In this document: piece after piece, positions 28,001 through 40,000 of the stretch
Position numbering within the stretch: position 1 is the first letter of the stretch
How the letters are laid out: each line of letters begins with the position of its first letter
Source: Apis mellifera
Taxonomy: Eukaryota > Arthropoda > Insecta > Hymenoptera > Apidae
Length of the DNA stretch: 64,000 bases
Direction: 5' to 3'
Assembly: GCF_003254395.2 (NCBI RefSeq)
Contig: NC_037652.1
Location: forward strand, 6,147,501 to 6,211,500
Program-made: the position numbers and the translations under genes
The notes under the pieces: model-generated
What the model was told of the DNA's origin: nothing
Databases searched by the model: none
The model's input: only the letters and a program-made list of their open reading frames with translations

Positions 28001-31000
28001 AATGTAAAATGATTTCCTCGATCTTCGTTCATTTCCAAATAATTTAAGAAAAGAATCTGAACACTCGATGGAAGAATGAATCCCTCGAATCCCTCGTTCA
28101 AAAATTATTTGTCTCAAATTTGTCTCAAAAAGGTCGAAAATCGGAAATTGGACGGGCGAGTAGATCTTGGCCGGAGGAGGAATATGGAATTAGTATCGTA
28201 TTCCACAACTTGGCGGAGGGGGATTAATTACACGGCGATAAGGTCTCGGCAATGGGAGGGGGAGGATTAAATAGAAGAGGGGCGAAACCTGTTCTTTTAT
28301 CCGTTGGACGAGTTTTCGAGAGTAATACGATGACGAAGTTCCAGCTTCCTCCGGATACCAACCCGCTGTCAGAGGCTTTGAAACTGGGCCGAGCGCTAAT
28401 TAAGGTCTAATTAATTGTTTCACGTACGGTGGCAGCCTCCAATTATGGCTTCCAATCGATTATCAGCGTCCGTGGCAGAAGTACGGGTTCCTATTGAGCG
28501 AAATACGATCGCTGATAAGGGAAAGGGAAAAAAGGAAGAAGAAGGAAAAGTCAGGGGAAAGGAATGAATACACTCGAACGGAGAGAATAGAATTAGTCCT
28601 AGTTTTAGAGTTGTTACAAAAGGATCGACGACGATTTTTTTAAAAAATTATTACAGTAATTCTATTTTACTATTTCACGTGTCGTTTCAAATTACTCACC
28701 AATTATCGCCAATTCTATAAAACTTTCCACTTGATATCGTCAATACAATCATCTAAAAATTTCTCCAAAAAACTTCGAATAATAAATTGCTCCTTTGCTA
28801 TCGAACACCACCATAATAGATAAGATAAAGAAAAATATTCAAACCTGTAATATCGTCTTTCATCCGGTTGTGGCGTTCACCGTCGATAACCGTAGCAAAC
28901 TTTTCCACTACAGCCTTCCAATGCACAAAAGCCAGCCAGCCCCCCGTCGTTCGACTCTCTTCGTTGCCCCAAAAAAAAAAAAGAAAAAAAAGAGGAAGAA
29001 AAAGAAGATCCATACGTACTTGTTGCGAGAGAGAGAGACGTCTGTGGAAGAACGGCGAGAAGGGAGAGAGGTTCGCAAAGTCTTCGATATTCCCTTTAAA
29101 TCCGGTTGGGCCGATCAATCGGGGGCTCTGCGGACCCGATACTTGCCACGTCCCCCGGGATATCCACTCCGCGGCAGGGAACTAATCACGGAGTGGAAAC
29201 TCGGTTCGTGACTCGGTGGCTCGGTTGGATTGTCGCTTTTGAAAATTTCATTCGACAACGTTCGCCCAACCATCCCCCATCCCCCAAATTGAGTTTCATG
29301 TAACGCTACGTACACGCGATTCTGAATCAATTCGACGATATATATATCTATATATATGTGGAATATGGATAGGCGATATAAAAAAAAAATTCTCGTTGCA
29401 TAAATAAATTGATCGATCGATTGTCGACAATTATCCGAAATGAGATTGAAATCTCGTCTCTACATAACCGAGTATGTACGAGATCTCTCAAGAATTTGAC
29501 GATTATGAAACTGATGGCGTAAATTGTATAATGAAATCGAAAATTTGCTTATGTTAGAAAAAAATCAATTCGAACGGACAAAGTTAAAAGATCTGGAATG
29601 ACGGATGATTAAAAAAAATTCTCGTTTGATATCGTGGCAATGTTTAATCACTGTCTTATTCTATACCCAGAAGATCGTGGCGATTTAATACAATTGATAC
29701 GAAATTTGATGGCATACATTTGGAATGATGAAATTATCGAAGATGTGGTTATCTTGGCAAAAAAAGGTTCTTAAATATTGGAATAATAAAGTGAATCAAT
29801 TTGAACGGTTTAAAGATTAAGTTATCTGGAATGATAGAAGAGTTTCGCGTGCAATCTTATCTCTATATCCCAATATTAACAATTTAATATGAGAAACTTA
29901 ATGGCATACATCAGCGACGAACGATGAAAATGTGACGCGAAAATCGAACGATATTGATACTTCCATATGTTGAAAAAATTTTATAGATACTTGACCAGAA
30001 AAGCGAAAATATTCTCGAGTAATTGGGATCAATTCGATCTTCCATTCGAACAGATAAACGGACAGTTTGTTCCATTAAGATTCACAAATTCACAAGTTCG
30101 ATTTTTACGCACGAAACGGGACAGGAATTTCAAGAAGGAGACTCGTAAACCATTATGGAAATTCGCAATTAGTATTCAGCTTATTTCGGCCGAATTACTA
30201 TCCGACAGGTATTATCGGTTAATTTAAGCGAGCTTGGTTGCGCAAAGTTCGCGCTCACCTCGGATCCAGCTATTGGATCCAAGTACAAATTTCTTCGAAG
30301 CGACCCTGGCCAAATTTCCAGCGATTCCACCGCAGAAAATGATCAACTCTTGTATTATATATATATATATATATATCATCTTTTCTTCTGAAATTCTTCC
30401 AGAGAATTGAAATTCGAGATAATTCCAATTCCTCGAACGACAAGATTTGGTAGAAACAACTTGGTATATGTCTCTGGCGTGTTACAGTTACGCGAGTACA
30501 CGTTGACGGAAACGTATCACGAGGACGACGTCGAGGTGGAATTCGTCAGCAACGACAATCTGGTTGCGAGCAATCCGACTCCTAGAGGGATCGATCCGAA
30601 CAGGGACCTGAACGAGGCCATCGCCGAGGAACGGAGGGAAATGGACACTCAGAGATACAGGTACGTGTCGCTCGTTCATTTTTATCGAATTCCACTTGGA
30701 AGGAAGTAGTGTAATAGCGGCGGCGTCCAGAGATAGGAAACGTTCGATGGCCAATTCGAAAATTTCGCGATTATCCGTGTTGTTTGTGGAGCTTGTAGTT
30801 TTTTTTCTTTTTTTTTTTTAGAAAAGCGAAAGTAGAGAAGAAAGAGAGGATTAAGGATGCACTAGATTTAATTTATTTTTGAAATTTACGAAATTTCTTC
30901 TTTCCTCCTCGGTTTCGATGCTAGATTAAGAATTGTCGATTTTTAAGAAACAAGAGTTACGTTTCAAAGATTCAAAGTTTTCCATTTTTGTATGCCAAGA

Positions 31001-34000
31001 TTGTATTGCATGTTTACTTATCGAATGGTGATAGAAATATCGATATCATGGTTTATCACCATTCGCACACTCGATACGTTCGAATTTTAATCTTTACCTT
31101 CCTTTCAAACTTCATATAACAAGATAGAAATTCTTTTTCCTTTTTCCAACAACGATTAAAACTCCTTCGAAAAACTCCTTTCATTCCCCAAGCTCATTTT
31201 CCAAACGAGAATGTGCAGAAAAAAATAATGGACGCAGTCGAAGTAGTAGCAATGGATGTTTTCTCCCAGTGTGTTTACAATTTACTCTAATTCGAAGAAT
31301 TAAATACCAGGTCAGATTGGTGCTCGTGTTTGAAAAGAGGCTTTCCATCCTGGCAAATTTCGCCCTCGAAATTTTTCCTTAACTTTTTCGAACGCTGTAT
31401 ACACGGAAGGAGGAGGAGCCAGGGGGGAGGAGGAGGAAAATAACGATTCCGCGCGCATTTCTCGTTGCACAAAGCTAGACGGCTAGACGGAGGTGGGGAG
31501 GAAAGGATGAACTTTCCCTACGAAACCGGGTGGCTCGATCGTGAAAGTTAAAGAGGGAAATAGAGCGAGAGGGGAGAGAGAAGGGAAAGGATCTCGTAAT
31601 GATACGAGGCGGGTTGCGAAAGGAAAGGAAAAACGTGAGATGGATCTTCTTCGAGATCGTCTTCGAACAATCATTGGAAGGGGATCTCTCCTTCCTCGAT
31701 CTTCTCTCGATTCCTTTTTTCCGAACATTTTCATTGAGATTTTCGCACCAACAGTCCTTTATAGGCAAGTGTCCATTCAACGTGCCCCTCCTCTGCCTCT
31801 GACCTGTAGCTTCTGCTGCAAGGGTTCCTCTCTTCGAACTCCCTTGTTTCCGCCATTGTGCACAGGGAAACGAATTCCGCCATTTTCAATTAGCATTGGA
31901 GTATCGAGATTATCATTTGTTTTGTTTCGTGCAAATTGCGATCAATTTGTTGTACGAGGAATGTGGAATGCTCATGAAATAGAATTAAATTTTCGTCCAT
32001 TCTCGTTCTTCTAATCCAAAATCAAAAAAAGGGAACAAGCTCTTTTTAACTGGAAAGGCAAGAGGAAATTGAAAATTCGCTTGGATAAGAAAAAAATTAT
32101 GCCAATATTATTGGACAACTCGTTCAAATCGAGTTATACAAATATCGAATGCATTGATATCCAATTTTAAAAAAGGTAGCTTTGAAAATGAATATTTCGT
32201 CGATATGGTAAAATTGAAATGACCTGGACGCGATCTCTGTTATAAAATATCTGAAAAAAGCTCCGCTTATTTATCATTATTAATTTTCTTCGTAAAAACG
32301 TGAACTGAAAGCGGAATAATACGAGGGCGAAATGAAGCGCGGTTTCCAATTCCTGGTCACCTTGTATAGGCCATCCGACATCCGATGCTCGATAACGATA
32401 TTACTTTTCGCGGATTCTCAGTTGGAATTTCTCCTATTATATACAGGCACAAAGTAGAGTGGCCTTATCCCGTTGTAATATCCGCTCATGGTTCAAAACG
32501 CCGTCCACGCGATCATCTATGAAACGGAACCGAGTGTAGTAACTTTTCCCTTGTGCTTTATACCTTCGTTGCGCCTTCCCTCGTCGGGGTTAGTCTCGAG
32601 AGAGGGCAATTTTTATCGAATCAGACCTCCTCCTCGAATTGACGGACTCGACAATATCGCGATGCGCCTTGGAAAATTATCCAGGAAAATAATCGAGTGG
32701 AGATTTCATCTTAGGATGAACGTGAAACGATTCGTGGAAATAAGTTTCGAGACGTTTGTTTATTTGAGTTAATGTTGTAGCGACAGCTAAAGAATTTTCG
32801 TTGTGTTGATCAAAGAAATTTTGTGATTAATTATCAAAAGTGAGAAGGGACGGAGAATTTAGAATGATCTCAATATTTAGAATGGACGATCGCTTTTCGC
32901 GCGAATTATTACAAAGTTAAGGTCTTTTTGATATAGTAAAATATATCTCGTCGTGGTTTAATATCGGTTTAATGTCGATCGAGATATAACTTTTATTAAG
33001 ATTCGAAAGTTTTATATATGAAAATTTGGGATAAAAAATTCCCAAGCATGGTAATATCGCATGATGTCATAGATGCTATGGATAAAATATTTCATCGTTT
33101 TAATATCGGCTATTGGAGATGGATATCTCGCGTATCTTTTATTAGGATATTTCGTCCGAAAATTTGAATTAAAAAAAAAAAAGTATACATTATATCTCTC
33201 CAAAAATGAATTTTATTTCTCTTATGATGGAAACTCGTAACGAAACTATTTTCGTTGCCTTCCAAGTTAAATATATAAAGAAAAAAATAAAGTAGATATT
33301 TCTATCCAAATTACGGATTGAATAAAAAATACTTAAATATCAAGTCCGTGATACAACAACGTACAAAGTGGTTTAGAAGAAAATAAAGAAGTATCTTTAA
33401 TTCCACAATTGGAATCTCGATTCGATAAACCGGAGAGAGTACGCGAACGTTATCGAGACGAAAGAAAAAAAGGCGTATCGATCGAATAAATTTTTTTTTT
33501 TTTTTCTACCCAAACTGCTGGAATTGTTTCGACGAAGGGGAATAGAAACACAAGCTTGATACCTGGCCACTACCAGTTACCAACGACAATCGTAAAATAC
33601 GTTGTTCCGGCTACGAAACTTTTAACCAAATTGGAACACCGTCCACGGGAATTTATCTTCCTCCTTTTTTTTATTCCTTTCGATATATCAGAAGTATTTC
33701 GTATCAATGTCTCGAAAACGTTGCGAAACGTTGATCAAACCTCTGACGTTTCTGCGCCATCTCTCTTTCTCCGCGTGGCTTTAAAATTTTCAATCTCGTT
33801 CATTTCCTCAAGAATCGATCATCCATTTTGGATCAACAGTTTTTTTCGTACTTTTTGATTAAACCACATTTCAGTTCTGAATAGCTTTTTGATATACGAA
33901 GATTAAAAAATTCTATATATATAATTTTAAAAAAAAATAATTATAGAAATGGATCTCAACAATCTTCTTATTTTATTGTCTTGAAGACTGCTCCTCTCGA

Positions 34001-37000
34001 GATTATTTCTAAACTTACAATTATTAATCCGCGAGTAATTCGGATAATCTCACATCGAGAATTTCACATGTTTCGTTTCGAAAGTTTGGAAGACGATTAA
34101 ATTACGTGTAGCTTCCCGAAAAGAGGGCTTACGTGAAAGATGGCCACGTGAAGGAGTAGGAAATTCAACAGTAGCGGGAATACCAACAATTTCACGGAGG
34201 ACGAGCTCAACTTTATCGCGAAGCCTCTCCTCGCCGTATTTTGTAACCGTGTTCCGAATATCAACCGTGTCTCGAGCACTTTCGAGGTTTTCCTTTGTTA
34301 GAATGTTAACGACAAGCGAGAGCATAGCGAGAGCTGCCACCGCAGGTGCGACAGCTCATTGAAGTAGAGCCAGCTTTAGAAACGTTTCTATAGACACCGG
34401 CCACCCGAACAATGTCGGCCGACGATGAAAAAGAAGTGTGTCGCCGCGGCCATATCGAATAATACCCGGTACAATGTCCTGGCTACCATTCAACCGAGTG
34501 ACCCACTTCCCTTCCTCCAAACGTGACGAGGAGGACGAGGAAAAAAAAAAAAAAAGATCCTCGCAACAGATGGATTAGCCGAATTTCGAACCCCCTTCCT
34601 TTCAATTTCCCTCCGCGCGTGTTTTCATCGATTTCTACTCGTCTCTCGGATCGCCACTTAAATCGAAATCGATCCGTGAAACGATGATACGCGTGTAATG
34701 CTTCTCGAGCCCCTCCACTTCTCGACTTCGAAATGACTACTCGTCCAAATCTTCGTTTCAGTCAGATTCAGCCACTCCAAATACGATTCGATTCGTTCTC
34801 TACCATTTTACCGACAATATATATATATATGTGTATTGGAACAAAAGAGGAAGAGGAGGAGGAGGAGGAAAAAAGTCGATGAAAAACATCGTGATAAGAG
34901 AAAAATCGAGGAAGATGTCACGAGAAGGTTATGATGCTCGTTGGAATCGACGTATAACGTTGGAAGGTGGCCAGCTTTTTTCTTATATATATATATATAA
35001 AAGAAGACCGATTACCGGAAACCGAGGATCAAGTTGTTCTTGTTCAAAGTGGATGGACGCGTCGGGGATGTCGAAAAGAGATCTTCTCTTCGCATCTTTT
35101 ATTGGCTTCCTGGGAAATTGGATTATTATTAGTTCTCAAAATCTAGAAATTGATTAAAGATGGTCGATTTTGATCGATAATTAAGAGATCGTTGATTTTA
35201 GCGCGTATGCAGAATAACAAAGGTTAAGGTTATTTCCACTTAATTATTCAGTCTGTTGATATTCAGTCAATCTTGGGAAATGGACCAAGAAACCAATTGA
35301 CGATCTCTATTTCGTCTTTCGAAGAGATTTCTCGAGGCGACTGTCTCGCGTAGAGTCGAAACGATTTTGGGAAAGCGTGTTCGAGCGGAGGGAAAGAGGA
35401 GGATCCTCTTTTAATCTAATTTATTAAATTCTTGGCAAATAAACAAAGTTGAAATGTCAACAAGCGCTGGCTGTAAAAAATAATGAAAATAAAAAAAAAG
35501 AAATGAGAAACAAACGAACGAGTGGCGAGTGTAAACAAACAAGCAGGTTTTAAATATTCACGCCAGCTGTTCCTTTCACGCGAATGTTTTCCATTTCCGA
35601 GAATATTTTATAAAACGAAAGACCACGCTTCCTTCTTTTGTGCGGGGGGAATGAAATTTAATTATTTAATCTGAAAAAGCATACTACTCCTCCTCCTCCT
35701 CCTCCCTCCTCCCCGCAAATATTCACAGATTACGATTAATTACCGTTAATTAACCCGGCTATGGGGAATCCTTTGACAATTCGGACAAGTTAAATTAAAT
35801 ATAACTTGGCGCCCCTTGTCGTCGAAAATACCAGTCAGTTTTTTCACCGAATTATCGCGCGCGAATGTTACTTCGGAATTCGAGATACAACGACGGAAAA
35901 ACAACAATTTGGAATTTCGGGTTGGAAAATGGCAAACGCCACCACAGGTAATCAGAATTTCGTTGGGACGAAGGGGCGAGAATATTTGAAAATGAAACGA
36001 ATTTTAATTCTACGTCGATTATTTACTTTTTTTTTAGATCTAACATTCGATCGATCAGTTTTCGATCTTCGATGTTTCCAACAATAATCCACACAAGTTT
36101 TGTGCAAAAGTTTTTTGAAAATTGAAAATGATGGATCGACGAAAATTTGAACCGAAAGATTTAATGTATCTTTTTTCGAATCGAAAAGCGAAAGGAGTTG
36201 GAGTTATAATTTAATTGTTATTAACAGATCGTTCATCTTATTTCTCCAACAACATTTAAACGCGTTGAATTTTTTTTTAAATAAACGAAACAATTGGTAA
36301 TAAAATAATATTGTAAATTAAACGATGAATTAATTTCGAACGGTTTCACGAAATTCGACCGAATTTCGATTCGAATTAACGAGTATAATAATCAATTCCA
36401 TTCATTTTTGCTCTCCAACCCTGATCGTTCCGACTTTTAATTCATCCAGTTTTCGATTCGCAGCAAAATAAACGATTCTACGAAACGGCGACTTTTATTA
36501 TTATTATTATTATTATTATCGAAAGCGAGAAGAAAAGCGCAAACGTGTCGTTCGCAAACGTAATTTATTTTCCGTTCCGATGCGGCGACAAGTTCGGCTC
36601 GATCGCAATATTATCGGGCCAATTGAAAAATTTGTACAGAGAGGTGTGATTCGATCGCTCGATTTGCCGCGCAAAGGGATCGATTAAACGCGACCCTACC
36701 TTTTCACGGCCGATCGAAAATATATTTGCGAAAGAGGCTGCTATTATATATCGGAATTTGCAATTCGGATTGCGCCGCACGGTTGACAATTTTATTTAAT
36801 GCAAATGGCTCCCCGTGGTGGGAGCCGTAAATTGATTGGCTGCGCGGTAAACTTTGCGGAAGTGGACGAGAATCGCGAGGGAAGCCGTGCTCGCCGGGCC
36901 GAAAGAATTGCAGAAAATTTTTCTTCCCGAATCGAGGAAACGAGAATTGTACCATGGAAGGTGGAAATATAAGGGAAATGGAATGGAATCGTGTGGCATT

Positions 37001-40000
37001 TCGCGTGTCGTAATCTCATTAAACATCTGGTGGAAACATTTTTAAATATTTAGACTCGAAATATTCGAAAGTGTGAATCGCGATATTTAAACGGGGAGAG
37101 ACAGATCTCAATGCACAAAATCAAACGAGTTAGGAAAGTTAGAATTTTCGAAATTATAAGACAACATGAAATACTAATTTTTCTTGATATATCTAATTTT
37201 CTAATATCATTTAATATTATTTTTATTTCGATTCTCAAATTTGCAGTTTATTTATCCTACTTTATTTTAATTTTTCTATAATTATTTCCCAATCGATAAA
37301 GTATATACAAATTATTTTAACAAATTTTGACTCGTTCCGTTAAATAAATCCCCTTTCCTTTTTCATCTCGCCTCGTTTCCCAAAAACAAAATACCGAGCA
37401 CAACTCGCTAAAACTGCATGGCGAGAGTAGCTCGTTTTTCCGAGAAAATGCAAAATTATCGTCCTAAGACTTTTCCACGGAGAGCCGGAGACCTCTCCCT
37501 CCTCTTGCTCTCCACGGTTTAATGTGGACGGCAATTAAGACGTAAGGATAAGATTATCAGCGTTGCAGCAGCGGAAGCGTTAAAAATTACAACGTAGGGG
37601 GTGTAATTAAAGGGAAACTGGGTCAACCGAGTTGGATAAATCGGCTGGACGAAACAATTCTCGCCCGAAAACGAGGAGGGATGCGTGAAAATTTCGACCG
37701 TTCTCTCCTTCTCGTAACAATTTTCGCCAGAGGGATGGGAATTAAGATGATTCAATTTCGACGAAATCGTTTGTAGTTACTTTTCTCACCTTTTTGTTGT
37801 GCAATGATCGGTGAGAGTCAGGTGAAAAATAATATTCTCAGATATTAAGTAAATATTAATTTTCATATTATTTTCATATTAAATTGGATTCTATTTTCTA
37901 TTCTACGAACGAAATAGTTTAGTTTGAAATAGTTTCTTCTGAAATATTGGGAATGAAATAAATCGTATCGAATTGATTCAAACTTTGATGTTGTTTTCTA
38001 GAGTCTTTAATTTTATTTTTCTTTAGGATCATTGGAACAAGAATAATTACACTACGAAGGGTTAATCGAGAAATTCGATCGTTTCTGCAACATTTATCCT
38101 CGAATCTAAGGATGTTTGGCTTCCTCGTCAAATCACAAATCTTATAATCAAAATCAATACTAACTATGCGAACGTTCATTTTCGAATCGAAGACTCTATC
38201 AAGAAAATTCTCAGAGATATTCATCATCAAATGAGGCACGTTTTTTCTTTTTTTGCTCAAAAACCCCCGGTTATTTTCTCGATCGATTCGCGGGACAAAT
38301 AAGCGAGAGAATTGGCCAAATCATCAGAATCTACCTTCTTCAAATAAAATAAATTAAAAACTCACATATTGGCCTTAACTCGAAAAGAATTTAGAATTCG
38401 AAATACCACACAATACCATCGCGATTATATTCCTCCTTTTATAATACTTTTCAAACTCGAGCAGAAAATTGCTCGAGAATGATCGCCACACACGGTGGGG
38501 AAAGGGGCGAGATTGGACTGTCTACTTCTCGACGAGTAGTAGAACTCGTTCTATCTCTCCGACGATTCTCGATTCCACGACCAACAAGCGAGGACCAACA
38601 GCATCTAATACCAGAGAAACACGAGGGAGAGAAGAGGGAAAAATTCGGAGAAGTGGAGGGATGAATAAGTTTCGATTTGCGAAACAGTAGTCGATCCACT
38701 CTCTCTCTTCCTCCTCTCCTCCCTCGCTTTTTTCCTCGTCGGCCACCGCCTAGCTCTCATAGCGCACGTAGACGTACGGCAACCGTAAATCAACTCTCGA
38801 AATTGTTTTCGAGTAGCTATGTCCGCTTCGGTAAACCGGGTTGTCTAGAAATTCGAGTAACGGCGTGGACGAACGATAACAGAACGCGGGATCCCTGCGT
38901 GTGATAACTTTTCATCGAGGGAGGGTGAGGGAAGCGAGAGTAGGGGATGGAAGCGAGATACGATCCCGCTTGTTCGAATAGATTTCGCGCGGATAAAAGA
39001 AGTTTAGCGGGTTGGATCTTCTTCCGCAAATCGAGTATAAAATGCCGAACCGAAGAAATTGTCCAAGTTCGAAATCGAGGCGCGATTCGTTCCTTTTCCT
39101 TCCCTCTTTCCTTTCTTTATCGCTGTTAGAACGATCGACGAATATTATTATTACACTGTTTACGCAAACACCTGAAGAGAAATGGAATAAAATAAAATTC
39201 ATCTCGATCGATGTTTGTTGTTTCAAGGTACTGGACGACGACGGGAAACGGTCAAACGGTGACCGAGGTTCCACGGGACAACAAGGCAGCTATCATGGAC
39301 AGCATCGCCTCGTCGTACGCGTTGCAGAGGCCGAGATTCGGGGCGACAACGCCCCCGAAGCCGGCGAAATCGGAGGGCAAGAGCGGTGGGTGGCCTTATT
39401 ACCAGAGGTACAAGCAGGCGGAGGCACAAAAGGCGCAAATCTTCGAGGACATCCAAAGGAAAATGGCGAACGCGACGAGCGGGAACAGCATAGGAGGCGT
39501 GCATTCGTGGAATTCGACCGACATCGCGGGCCAACGCCAGCACAGGCTCAGGATGAAGCATCATCGACTCACGTCCAAGGGGAAACGGCTGAGGACGCGT
39601 AAGTGGGGGGAGGGAGGGAAACCTTTGTGACATCCGTGTACACATCTCGCCTCTTTATCGCCCCGGAAAATCCATTCTTCCGATCGTTGAAAAGCGCGGT
39701 GACATTGTTCGCGCGGACAATGAAGGACCAACAGTTGATGCGATCTTTTCATTCATGGAAATTAATGGTGAAACAGAACAGCGCGGAGATATTTTTCCAC
39801 GCAAATGATCAAAGGATGTGTCCTCCTCTTCTTGCCTCTCCGACTTGTTTCCTCCATTCAGAGGAAACCGGCTTTTGTTAGCTCGGGACCACGTCGATTA
39901 TCCTTTTTATTCCTCGTTTTCGTTTCGTTTCGTTTCGTTTCGTTTCGTTCCCTTCCCTCTGGATAAACATTGTATGTCGCTCGATTTCATTTTTTTCTTT

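Larger units (their letters stand above)
2569..30487 (+). other. Large intron of the spondin-like gene (27.9 kb)
   Basis: The intron runs from a GTAAGT donor to a TTACAG acceptor. It holds a decayed mariner element (6468-7240), five or more local tandem repeat families and many microsatellites, listed separately. The open frames in it are low in complexity or repeat-derived, and none shows a recognisable domain. CpG steps and TCGA/CGAT words are very common, typical of bee non-coding DNA. I cannot exclude small nested RNA genes. Confidence 0.75.
30661..39227 (+). other. Intron of the spondin-like gene (8.6 kb)
   Basis: The intron spans donor GTACGT to acceptor tttcaag. It includes a two-copy repeat near 32,945-33,175, a (TTA)n tract near 36,493-36,519, a POU-octamer and hairpin patch near 36,799-36,826, and an unexplained 96-codon open frame on the minus strand at 34,050-34,340. 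No supported gene is seen. Confidence 0.75.

Noticed and set aside
30403..30487. Alternative, stronger-looking acceptor ttcttccag for the third visible spondin exon
   Set aside because: In the required phase it gives a stop codon after 16 codons; the TTACAG site at 30,487 restores the family sequence.
39012..39602. A 196-codon open frame overlapping the linker exon in another frame
   Set aside because: The frame used by the neighbouring exons is fixed by split codons at both splice sites; this one is a shadow of GC-rich codons.
39223..39645. A 140-codon open frame on the minus strand over the linker exon
   Set aside because: Antisense shadow of the coding exon, with Arg/Pro-rich composition and no domain.
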